From positions 1-64,000 of the forward strand of contig RHGE01000059.1 of the NCBI GenBank assembly GCA_004296775.1: DNA of 64,000 nt, in the 5' to 3' direction. Of this stretch, positions 45,647-52,823 are shown in pieces (position 1 is the stretch's first letter; the number at the start of each line of letters is the position of its first letter). The notes under the pieces were generated by a model. The model had not been told where the DNA came from, searched no databases, and saw only the letters and a program-made list of their open reading frames with translations. A program made the position numbers and the translations under genes. Origin of the DNA: Marinilabiliaceae bacterium JC017 (GTDB lineage Bacteria; Bacteroidota; Bacteroidia; Bacteroidales; Marinilabiliaceae).

Positions 45647-46228
45647 CTATACTAATAATTGTTCAAAAACAATCCGGTTAAACTGATCCAGCGATTGACT
45701 GTTTCTTGACATCTTCATTTGCATGATCAATCCCTCCCAACTAAAAAACAGGAAATGAGCCAGGTCTTTGGGGTCCTTATTTGGCGGAAGTTCCCCTTGC
45801 TTTTGGGCTTGCTCCAATAATGCCTGAATTGCTTCAATAGCCGATTCAAAAATGACATTTAACTTTTTGCGAAACACCTCATTGGTATCAGCTAACTCCA
45901 ATGCCAGATTGCCCAAAGGACAGCCTCCCTGATAATTATTGTCTATAAACGAGGCTAAAAACTCATTCAAAAATTGACGCAAACGCGATAACGGGGAATA
46001 AGTATCATCCTTCAGATAACCGTGAAGGGCATTCCCAATATGGGTAGCATATTGATCAATCACTTGTAATCCAAAATCTTCTTTGCTTTTAAAATAAAAG
46101 TAAAAAGATCCCTTGGGCACTTCAGCTTCCTTTAAAATTTCCTGGATGCCGGTGTAATTGTACCCTTTTTGATGCATCAGTCGAGCACCAATTTCCAATA
46201 TCAATTCTTTTTTATCTGACTTTGCCAT
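45647..46228 (-). CDS. TetR/AcrR family transcriptional regulator
   Basis: 193 aa from ATG 46228 (MAKSDKKELILEIGARLM). HTH in residues about 10-50: HQKGYNYTGIQEILKEAEVPKGSFYFYFKSKEDF, with the typical VPKGSFYFYFKSKE recognition-helix region. The C-terminal half is a TetR_C ligand domain with CPLGNLALELAD, as in the YxaF/LmrA-like group. A longer frame to 46306 would place the promoter inside the gene and is rejected. A palindromic operator sits 10-26 bp upstream, so it represses itself and the flavoprotein gene behind it. Confidence 0.9.
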   Translation of the reverse strand: MAKSDKKELILEIGARLMHQKGYNYTGIQEILKEAEVPKGSFYFYFKSKEDFGLQVIDQYATHIGNALHGYLKDDTYSPLSRLRQFLNEFLASFIDNNYQGGCPLGNLALELADTNEVFRKKLNVIFESAIEAIQALLEQAQKQGELPPNKDPKDLAHFLFFSWEGLIMQMKMSRNSQSLDQFNRIVFEQLLV

Positions 46229-46238
46229 ATATTCTTTA

Positions 46239-46262
46239 GTAGACCGGTCGTCTACAAAAATA
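46239..46262 (-). promoter_or_regulatory. TetR operator overlapping its promoter
   Basis: GTAGAC-CGGTC-GTCTAC (46239-46255) is a perfect 6-bp inverted repeat with a 5-bp centre, like TAGACCGGTCTA-type operators of this TetR group. It abuts a -7 element TATTTTTG on the minus strand (46262-46255), so the regulator would cover the transcription start. Confidence 0.72.
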
Positions 46263-46343
46263 GATAAAAAATGAAACCAAGTAAGAGGATGAATATCTTT
46301 TAACATTTTTCATGGCTTCAAAGCGCCTCCACTCCTACTCCCA

Positions 46344-46648
46344 CTTCCCTCACTAGCACCGTTTTGCAATCGATGCATTGGGAATAAACAAATTATAACT
46401 AAACTAAAAACAGGCAATAGAACTGGGTTTTAATTTATCTTTGCAACTTAACCAAACAGCTATGAGTAGAAAATATAAGTTTCTTGATCTGGAAGGAGTT
46501 TATTTTATCACTTTTGCCGTGCAAGGTTGGGTAGATGTTTTTACTATGCAGAAGAATTTACCAGTTGATTATTCAGCAAAGAAGGGACTATTGGATACTT
46601 TTGTGAATATATAATAGGCACGGATTGCCAATACGCGCCAGCGAGGGG
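46344..46648 (+). mobile_element. Internally deleted REP-associated transposase (RAYT) element, copy A
   Basis: About 305 bp. Contains a 50-codon frame (46462-46614) that begins MSRKYKFLDLEGVYFITFAV and continues GWVDVFT, the N-terminus of IS200/RAYT-type Y1 transposases, then jumps to an unrelated short tail. The HUH and Tyr motifs are missing, so it cannot be autonomous. Its right end GCGCCAGCGAGGGG is the inverse of the left end as preserved in copy B. Confidence 0.78.
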
Positions 46649-46681
46649 AACAATTTAAGCAACACTTAATATCTATGATTG

Positions 46682-46876
46682 ATGAAGATAAGTAAAGACC
46701 TTGTATTGATAAAAAATATCAGTTTATATATAACACTTGCATTTATTGTAATTAGTGTTAGTATGGATGATAGCCCATTAGTTGATTTCTTTAAAACCTA
46801 TAAAATTGGAGTTTATATCTTGTGTCAGTTCCTTATTATACAGATTTTTTATTTCTATAAAAAAAAGAAATTATGA
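46682..46876 (+). CDS. Small membrane protein, first of a pair
   Basis: 64 aa from ATG 46682 (a TTG one codon upstream is not needed). Two hydrophobic segments: ISLYITLAFIVISVS and KIGVYILCQFLIIQIFYFY, with a Lys-rich end (KKKKL). Stop overlaps the next ATG (ATGA). No family recognised. It sits with its partner between the two RAYT-derived elements and before a good terminator. Confidence 0.62.
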   Translation: MKISKDLVLIKNISLYITLAFIVISVSMDDSPLVDFFKTYKIGVYILCQFLIIQIFYFYKKKKL

Positions 46877-47070
46877 ACCTTAAGCACATACTAGCTAGTT
46901 ATTCTAGGATAATTATTGACGTATTCTTTTATGTAATTTTGTTATTGGTTTGTTTCTTAGAAAAACCTATTAATAACTATTTACTTTATACATTTTATAT
47001 GGCTATGGGTTTATATTTTGGATATAAATTATCAACATGGGCTCATCAATTTCTGAAAGAAAAAAAATAG
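46873..47070 (+). CDS. Small membrane protein, second of a pair
   Basis: 65 aa. Two hydrophobic segments: IIIDVFFYVILLLVCFL and LLYTFYMAMGLYFGYKL, then a basic end (QFLKEKK). Starts inside the stop of the upstream gene, so the two are translationally coupled. Unknown function; paired two-helix proteins of this size could be holin-, immunity- or toxin-like, but nothing in the sequence decides. Confidence 0.62.
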   Translation: MNLKHILASYSRIIIDVFFYVILLLVCFLEKPINNYLLYTFYMAMGLYFGYKLSTWAHQFLKEKK

Positions 47071-47099
47071 TCTTTTTAACTACATAACCACCGCTAGTG

Positions 47100-47114
47100 C
47101 GCGATTGTATCGCG
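47100..47114. repeat. REP-like palindrome
   Basis: CGCGAT-TGT-ATCGCG, a perfect 6-bp stem in a locally GC-rich stretch with a second GCGCGATGCGG element just after. A decayed relative (ATGCACTATTGTATTGCGTT) is at 49441. Likely belongs with the RAYT elements either side. Confidence 0.6.
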
Positions 47115-47163
47115 TTCCAAAACGCGCGATGCGGATTACGAACCGTTAAATATGTGATATAGA

Positions 47164-47190
47164 AAATCCCGGTGTGAGCCGGGATTTTTG
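47164..47190 (+). terminator. Terminator of the small membrane-protein pair
   Basis: Stem AAATCCCGG / CCGGGATTT with a 6-nt loop and T5, about 95 bp after the second stop codon. Confidence 0.85.
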
Positions 47191-47284
47191 TATTTATAGG
47201 GTGCCAATATTTTTATTAAAGAAATCCTTAAACTTCTTCTTAGTGAGCATGGTGTCAATCATGCGGAAAATAACATGGCGGTCT

Positions 47285-47590
47285 TCTCCCCTCGCTAGCG
47301 CCAATTTGCAATCGGTACATTGGGAATAAACAAATTATAACTAAAATAAAACCCGGCAATAGAACTGGGTTTTAGTTTATCTTTACAATTTAACCAAACA
47401 GTCGTGGGTAGAAAATATAAGTTTCATGTTTCGGAAGGAGTTTATTTTATCACTTTTGCCGTGTAAGGTTGGGTAGATGTTTTTACTATGCACAAGAATT
47501 TACCAGTTGATTATTCAGCAAAGAAGGGACTATTGGATGCTTTTGTGAATATATAATAGGCACGGATTGCCAATACGCGCCAGCGAGGGG
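47285..47590 (+). mobile_element. Internally deleted RAYT element, copy B
   Basis: About 306 bp, nearly identical to copy A and in the same orientation, 940 bp away. Left end CCCCTCGCTAGCGCC and right end GCGCCAGCGAGGGG are inverted repeats; the next bases (AATTTGCAATCG versus CGGATTGCCAAT) extend the pairing with gaps. The transposase relic here starts GTG and has a TAA after FAV, so it is further decayed. The ends fit a MITE-like, non-autonomous unit mobilised in trans. Confidence 0.8.
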
Positions 47591-47740
47591 GACCGCATTT
47601 CAATTTTCAAATTCTCACCTTTTCTGTAAGTTAAAAGCAAGAAGTGCTACTCAACCGGCAATAAGCCAAAATTGGAAGCACCACTTGCCAAAAAAACTTG
47701 TTTTCACTCTCTTATTTACAAACAGAGATAAACCACATTA
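47591..47740. other. Short gap behind RAYT copy B
   Basis: Contains a fragment TTTCAATTTTCAAATTCTCA of the dispersed repeat family; otherwise nothing. Confidence 0.45.
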
Positions 47741-48538
47741 TTACAATTTTTCGATAATCATAACTACCCGGAAGCCAACACGGGGATCAGGAATTTGAAA
47801 TTGCTGAGTTTTATTTACTACACATTCGTCTATTGTGTTATCCCAACTACCGCCCTTAATAACACCTGAATTGGTCAACTCAGCCACATTGCCAATGATA
47901 TCGTAAAGGCCAATTTTATTTTGCTTATAACTACCAACTTTACATGTCGTTAAACTTCCGTCGGCACCATAGTCATATTTATCATTGCCTGCCACTTTAT
48001 TTTCAAATTTCACATTGGCATTAAAGCCATTTGTTGCCGGATCATATGCAAAGTTACCATACCAGGGTAAATTATGACCTGGTAAAACCGAAGCAAATTG
48101 ATTCCATTCGTTCTCAGAGGGTAAACGGAAAACAACTTTTTTATACTTTCTCTTCTCCTGAGAATTATACTTAAAAGTTAACCATTCACAATATTTTTCA
48201 GCTGCTTCTTTGGATACATTTACAACCGGATAATTATTCATTTCAGGATGCCAAAAATACTTCTCTACATAGGGCTCATTAAAGCTATTTGTAAACTTTT
48301 TCATCCATTGAGTGGTATCGGGATAATATTTATCATAAGCTTCAATTTTATTTTGCGCTTTTAAATCATTTATAAATTCCCTAAACTCTACATTTGTTAC
48401 TTCATGAATACCAGCATAACATCGATGTGACACCTCTTTGTAATTTTTTTCAAAATCCCCTTTCTTTGATTTTGACGAACTACAGATTAAGAATATAACG
48501 AAACTTGCAAGGAATAAATTTAAAACACTTTTCTTCAT
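47741..48538 (-). CDS. SUMF1/FGE-sulfatase-domain envelope protein
   Basis: 265 aa. Hydrophobic N-terminus ending FLICSS, an atypical lipobox (Ile before Cys19). Then a formylglycine-generating-enzyme-like C-type lectin fold: GIHEVTNVEFREFINDLK, YPVVNVSKEAAEKYCEWLTF, FRLPSENEWNQFA, GLYDIIGNVAELT, GGSWDN and GFRVVM. The copper/active Cys pair of true FGE is not evident, so a structural or binding role like that of GldJ/GldK-type proteins is more likely. ATG at 48538. Confidence 0.85.
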   Translation of the reverse strand: MKKSVLNLFLASFVIFLICSSSKSKKGDFEKNYKEVSHRCYAGIHEVTNVEFREFINDLKAQNKIEAYDKYYPDTTQWMKKFTNSFNEPYVEKYFWHPEMNNYPVVNVSKEAAEKYCEWLTFKYNSQEKRKYKKVVFRLPSENEWNQFASVLPGHNLPWYGNFAYDPATNGFNANVKFENKVAGNDKYDYGADGSLTTCKVGSYKQNKIGLYDIIGNVAELTNSGVIKGGSWDNTIDECVVNKTQQFQIPDPRVGFRVVMIIEKL

Positions 48539-48749
48539 AACTTTAAGTTTAATAATATTTCATATCACATCTAACAGATTGTTATAGGTAAAATAATAGA
48601 CATAAGACTGATTTATATCAAGCTCAATTGCAATCCCGAAAAAGCTTGAGCTATAAAATAATCCCAAGCTGATCATCAAACAATTACTAAATTTCAACAA
48701 ACCATTGACCTCAGTATTGCCCAAAACAAACTAATATTAACCAACATGC
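48539..48749. other. Intergenic stretch
   Basis: Contains a partial dispersed-repeat word (AAATAATAGACATAAGACTG near 48592); otherwise nothing recognised. Confidence 0.45.
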
Positions 48750-48980
48750 TCAAGCGGCACTCAGGAAGCATCGCAAGTCCTTTTTTATTGCAACGAGTAA
48801 ACAAAAAAGGCCACCACTCACAACCAATCCCTTACCTTCCAATGACATCACAAGCCCACTGTAATTATTAGCTTTTTTCGTATTAGTCAAATTATTCAGG
48901 CCTCCAATGATATAACCTATGATAAAAAGAAAAATCATATCCAACTTTCCAATCACGCCCCACATCCCGCCTATATTCAT
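48750..48980 (-). CDS. Possible small membrane protein
   Basis: 76 aa from ATG 48980 with two hydrophobic stretches (MIFLFIIGYIIGGL and VVSGGLFCLLVAI). It lies in the wake of another small hydrophobic frame (49030-49194). No family, no clear terminator. May be real or chance. Confidence 0.35.
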   Translation of the reverse strand: MNIGGMWGVIGKLDMIFLFIIGYIIGGLNNLTNTKKANNYSGLVMSLEGKGLVVSGGLFCLLVAIKKDLRCFLSAA

Positions 48981-49029
48981 ATATTTTGTCAATAATACAT
49001 GCCACTAAAATAAACAATAAAACTAAAAA

Positions 49030-49194
49030 TTAAACCATAATCATTACTAAAATTAAATATATCACCAAAATCCAACCAACAGAAGCATAAAAAAACATTA
49101 AAACCTCGTGAATACCAACTAATAACAAAGATCGTCCAACCAACATTATGACAACTAATGCAGTTTCCTTCTTTTTTTTTCCTTTAAATACCAT
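49030..49194 (-). CDS. Possible small hydrophobic peptide
   Basis: 54 aa from ATG 49194: basic start (MVFKGKKKKE) then a long hydrophobic part (TALVVIMLVGRSLLLVGIHE, VGWILVIYLILVMIMV). The start is only 9 bp from the second double-hairpin repeat. No family. Low confidence. Confidence 0.33.
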   Translation of the reverse strand: MVFKGKKKKETALVVIMLVGRSLLLVGIHEVLMFFYASVGWILVIYLILVMIMV

Positions 49195-49202
49195 AGAGCC
49201 CC

Positions 49203-49290
49203 TGCTAACCGTAGTCACTGACAAGTTTTACAAACTGTGCGCTCAGCGGAAATTATATTTTCGTCGTTATAAAAGGTTAATTTGCAACTA
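49203..49290 (+). repeat. Double-hairpin repeat, copy 2 of 3
   Basis: TGCTAACCGTAGTCACTGAC, CTGTGCGCTCAGCGG, a CGGAAAT-TAT-ATTTTCG stem with one G-T pair, GTCGTTA, and TTTGCAACTAACAATACTGA. Same orientation as copy 1. Confidence 0.8.
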
Positions 49291-49469
49291 ACAATACTGA
49301 TAACAAATATCTAAAAAAACCACACAGGTTTCATGCTAACTATTTAGTTGCCATTTCACGTTAGTGGTCTTTTTAAGGAAAAGATGGTAGCATGTAGATG
49401 CCCCGCGCTCGGCTCAATCTGTGATAAAGTCCCCTCTCCGATGCACTATTGTATTGCGTTCCACTATCT
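49291..49469. other. Spacer between double-hairpin copies 2 and 3
   Basis: Contains ATGCACTATTGTATTGCGTT, a decayed relative of the REP-like palindrome at 47100. No gene. Confidence 0.45.
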
Positions 49470-49555
49470 TGGTCACCGTAGTCACAGGAAAGTACCACAA
49501 GTTGAGCGACCGGCAAAGCCTACAGCTTCGTCGTAATTAACAGTTATTTTCAAGC
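49470..49555 (+). repeat. Double-hairpin repeat, copy 3 of 3
   Basis: TGGTCACCGTAGTCACAGGA, CACAAGTTGAGCGACCGGC and ACAGCTTCGTCGTAATTAAC. Most diverged copy: the stems are weakened but the order of words is kept. Confidence 0.72.
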
Positions 49556-49595
49556 AATACCAATTGGGCTGCGCTTCCTATCTATCAGCCACTAT

Positions 49596-50345
49596 TTACA
49601 TTTTTCCATTTAAATTTTTCAACTTACCTGACTCATCAAATTCCCCAGTTATTACTAATCCATTCCTTAAACCTTCAATTTTGTTTTCCTCAATTTTCAG
49701 TTGAAAACCTCTGTCAATGAGATAATTTATAAAAGCCGATTTATGATTAACATCAATATTGCTAATTAACTGAGAAAAGTTAGTTAAGATCTTTTTATGC
49801 TTGTCGTTATCTACCGATGGTATTATATCACTATCAATGGTAACGACTAAAGTCCCTTGTCCATAATTTGCACAATAATAACTTCCTGATTTAAATACAC
49901 CACAGCAAATCATTCCTATTTTGTGCTCAAACCCCTCGTCAACAGAAATATGCCCTTCGGTTAACTCCTTGATTTGCTTCTCTTCTCCCAGCGCTCTTAA
50001 CCGATTGGCTTGTTGAAGCAAATTTTCCGGTATTCCACTCTGAGAGTTGGCCCATCCCCACATCCAGGAACTATCATTAAACGAAAGAGAACCAATCACC
50101 TGAACTGGGAATACTAATTTGTCTCCAAAAGAAATTGAACCTGAGTTCATATCAAATTGCCAGGAACTGGAACCAATGACTTCTCCAAAAATCATCTGCT
50201 TCTCGAAAGACAATCCGGCATTCTGCTCCAACAATTCTTCAAATGACTCCCAATTATGTTTGGAAACAGTTTCAAATCCGTTTGAATCTATTTGCTCATC
50301 CCCTATCTTATTTTTGCTTCCAAAAAGATTTTTAAAAATGCTCAT
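49596..50345 (-). CDS. DUF6882-like cytoplasmic protein
   Basis: 249 aa. Residues about 50-180 fit the DUF6882 pattern: WQFDMNSGSISFGDKLVFPV, VIGSLSFNDSSWMWGWANSQ, LRALGEEKQIKELTEGHISV, and MICCGVFKSGSYYCANYGQG. The C-terminal 70 residues are not recognised. No signal peptide. The family is of unknown function and often found singly in accessory DNA. ATG at 50345. A copy of the shared upstream element lies about 50 bp upstream. Confidence 0.75.
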   Translation of the reverse strand: MSIFKNLFGSKNKIGDEQIDSNGFETVSKHNWESFEELLEQNAGLSFEKQMIFGEVIGSSSWQFDMNSGSISFGDKLVFPVQVIGSLSFNDSSWMWGWANSQSGIPENLLQQANRLRALGEEKQIKELTEGHISVDEGFEHKIGMICCGVFKSGSYYCANYGQGTLVVTIDSDIIPSVDNDKHKKILTNFSQLISNIDVNHKSAFINYLIDRGFQLKIEENKIEGLRNGLVITGEFDESGKLKNLNGKM

Positions 50346-50724
50346 TTTGTTTCTTTTAATACGTTGCTAACGTTCATGTACTTACCCCTCACCCCTGCCG
50401 AAAGTAATAACAACCAATTCATTATCCTAAACCATCTCCATTCAAATCATGCCATCATATTGATGGATAAAACTTATTGAACGATGACGCAGGACAATGC
50501 TATGAGCATCAATCAGCGTAACAAATTCAATCCAAAACTATAACGAATTGCTCATATTGGATTTAATTCGACAAAAATTTCATACAGCGCGAAGCACTGT
50601 ATGACCCTAAATAAATATGCATAGGCTTTTATACCTATTCGATTAAGCCTATACGTTTAACTAAAGAATAAATCCCAAAACGTAAAAATTCTTTTGCTCA
50701 AAATTCTAGTAAACTCATTCAGTT
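50346..50724. other. Intergenic stretch with shared element and hairpins
   Basis: Near 50396-50432 lies GCCGAAAGTAATAAC and CAATTCATTATCCTAAACC, related to the left edge of the two 22-bp repeat loci. Two perfect hairpins follow: CATACAG / CTGTATG (50581-50603) and ATAGGCTT / AAGCCTAT (50621-50652), the latter probably ending the 50725 transcript although no T-run is seen. Confidence 0.6.
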
Positions 50725-51378
50725 TTAATTTGTTTCCAAATATTTTATTAACTGAACAATACTATCCTGATTGTCAAAATTTGCATTGTATTTTTTGATA
50801 TAATCTACATACAAATCTTTCTTATCATTATATATTTTCTTTAATTGCCTCATATTGTAAAACTTATTCAATTCCCCATTTCTCTCCAACCAATAAACAA
50901 TATATGGCTTTATCTCATAGCCATCAGGCAATTTTAACTCATAAACCATATGGTCCGTAGATAAAGACTGATATGAAGAAGTGCCTGAAGTTTGAGATTT
51001 TCCTCCATATCCAGCTGTTTTACTTGGGCAATTAACTCTACACTTATGCTCGGCATACAGATTACCTTTGGAATCAAATATTAACTCAATAAATTTACTA
51101 TTCAAAGTAAAAAACTTTCTATCCTTAATAAAAACTGTATCTATTAAATCTAGTTTCTCCTTTATTAAAGCTAATTTTTTGCCTTTCTTTTCGACAATCA
51201 TTTCTTCAGTCAACGAATTGTAGTTTAGCAAAGCATTATTCTTAATTCCATTTTTCATCAGAATAACTCCTTGTGTAAACTCTGGAAAAAGGTAATGCGT
51301 AAGTTCATTAACTTTTTCTTGTGAATATGAAGAAGTAAATGACAAGCTAAAAACTAATAATAAATAGAGACATTTCAT
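50725..51378 (-). CDS. Secreted protein, function unknown
   Basis: 217 aa. Signal peptide MKCLYLLLVFSLSFTSSYSQ. The mature part begins with YLFPEFTQGVILMKNGIKNN, a form common in Bacteroidota secreted proteins that describe a small beta-rich N-terminal unit (NYNSLTEEMIVEKKGKKLAL). A Gly/Ser-rich middle with two Cys follows (HKCRVNCPSKTAGYGG), then a helical Lys-rich end. No enzyme motif. ATG at 51378. The non-coding repeat locus B lies upstream. Confidence 0.72.
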   Translation of the reverse strand: MKCLYLLLVFSLSFTSSYSQEKVNELTHYLFPEFTQGVILMKNGIKNNALLNYNSLTEEMIVEKKGKKLALIKEKLDLIDTVFIKDRKFFTLNSKFIELIFDSKGNLYAEHKCRVNCPSKTAGYGGKSQTSGTSSYQSLSTDHMVYELKLPDGYEIKPYIVYWLERNGELNKFYNMRQLKKIYNDKKDLYVDYIKKYNANFDNQDSIVQLIKYLETN

Positions 51379-51505
51379 AGTTATAGATATTTGATTATAA
51401 ATAATAAAGTCAACAACTTGACAATATAAAGACTAAAAATTAAACTCAACCAGATATATTAACAAAACTGTACCTCTTTGAAAAAAATTACGGCCAAAAT
51501 ATTAT

Positions 51506-52165
51506 TACTTTTAACGAAAGTAACAAAAAAGTCGGTTCGTTATCATAAACCAATGAAATTAAAATATTGATTTCCTAGTAAAGGATAAAATAGGATGGTA
51601 GGGATATCAGAGGCATATATACACTAATGTTGATTATTAAATGCATAAATATTGGTGTTTCAAAAGTCTGATAGATAATGCTATAAACTGGCAAAAAAGT
51701 GGTTAGTAAATCTTTATTGAATCAGAGGCCATGGGATAACAACGGAGAAACAACCCTTCATAAAAAAAATAGTAATAACAGCTACTAACGCCTGGCACTG
51801 TTCTTTTTAGCTCGCCATTCTCTCCCAAAAATCAGCCATTTAAATAAACTAGAAACAATTCCTTTCCCTGTCATAAACTATTCCTGAAAAAACGACGTTT
51901 AGATTGCATTCATACTATTAAATAGAAACACCAAAAACCCCATCTCTTCGATTGATCAACAAATAACCATGACCCTGATCATTACTTCCAACTAAATTGT
52001 ATCTGCACGGTAATTTTCAATTGACATTTCGGTGCCGTTTATGCAGCATGCAAGATTCTACTTCACAAGTGGTCCTCAAGTAGGCGTAGTTAAGTTCTCA
52101 AGTACGCCTACTCGGGGATCTAAGTACGCCTACTCGGGAACAAAAGTTGCTGTACTTATATCCAT
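51506..52165. repeat. Non-coding repeat locus B, including a 22-bp array
   Basis: Diverged relative of 31438-32160: same order of shared blocks (AACGAAAGTAAC, GGTTCGTTATCATAAACC, TTCATACTATTAAATAGA, then the array) in the same orientation. Array units have exact 22-bp spacing with the marker base at 52081, 52103, 52125 and 52147; two carry AAGTACGCCTACTCGGG, and the first reads CAAGTAGGCGTAG, the inverse arm. It ends, as in locus A, with AGTTGCTGTACTTA. Confidence 0.8.
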
Positions 52166-52419
52166 CCTTCATCAGAAAACTCAACGGAACTACAGGACAA
52201 AGAAGCTGTTTGATATATATTAACTTTTAGCACTTATCCTAATATTTAAACTTCGTTTATGGCGTAGGATTCAAAGGCTTATGGTGGCTACTTCATTTCA
52301 GAACCTGGTTTGTTTCATGGATGGATTTGCTTTTCATGTTTTTAGTTCGAAGTTCACGATGGTCAACCTGATAACTTCGCGGTTCTCGGTGTTACCTCTG
52401 TAAATCTATATGTTATAAC

Positions 52420-52735
52420 TTTATTCTCTGCGTCTCCCCGCCTCCGCGGTTTATCTTTTTAGCCAGTTTTGCATCTCACATCCCTCTGCGGTTCTCTGTG
52501 TTCCCTCAGTGAATCTCCGCTTTATATATTTCTCTCTAAACCTGTCAGAACCTCCTTCGCCGGACACTTTCATATTGACCTGGTATCGTAATCAGTCGCA
52601 ATAACTAGCAAAAGCTGCTTACAAAAATCTCTGTGCCTCCGCGCCTCCGCGGTTTATCTTTTTAATCTTTGGTCATGTATATCTTAGCAGTTCTCTGTGT
52701 TTGTGTTAGCCTCCGCAAACCTCCGTGTTACCAAA
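52420..52735. repeat. GC-richer cluster of 'ctctgcg..cctccgcggttt' repeats
   Basis: Four related units: TCTCTGCGTCTCCCCGCCTC with CGCGGTTTATCTTTTTA, CCTCTGCGGTTCTCTGTGTT with CCCTCAGTGAATCTCCGC, CTGTGCCTCCGCGCCTCCGC with GGTTTATCTTTTTAA, and TTCTCTGTGTTTGTGTTAGC with CTCCGCAAACCTCCGTG. They look like reverse complements of the dispersed 'accgcagagacactgag' family. Confidence 0.65.
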
Positions 52736-52738
52736 AAA

Positions 52739-52800
52739 AAAACCGGGACAGCAATCTGCTAGCCCCGGGCTGAAATCATGCCTCCACGCAGGCATTTCTT
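52739..52800 (-). terminator. Hairpins behind the chemotaxis-receptor gene
   Basis: Two stems: CCGGG..CCCGG (about 52742-52769) flanked by an A-run, and ATGCCT-CCACGC-AGGCAT (52779-52796). On the minus strand the A-run becomes a T-run, giving a plausible terminator for the gene ending at 52824. Confidence 0.68.
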
Positions 52801-52823
52801 TTTCTTTTTACACAAGAATGCGG

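Noticed and set aside
30000-52000. The accessory region as an integron cassette array or prophage
   Set aside because: No integrase, no phage structural genes, and no convincing attC core sites; only palindromes behind some genes.
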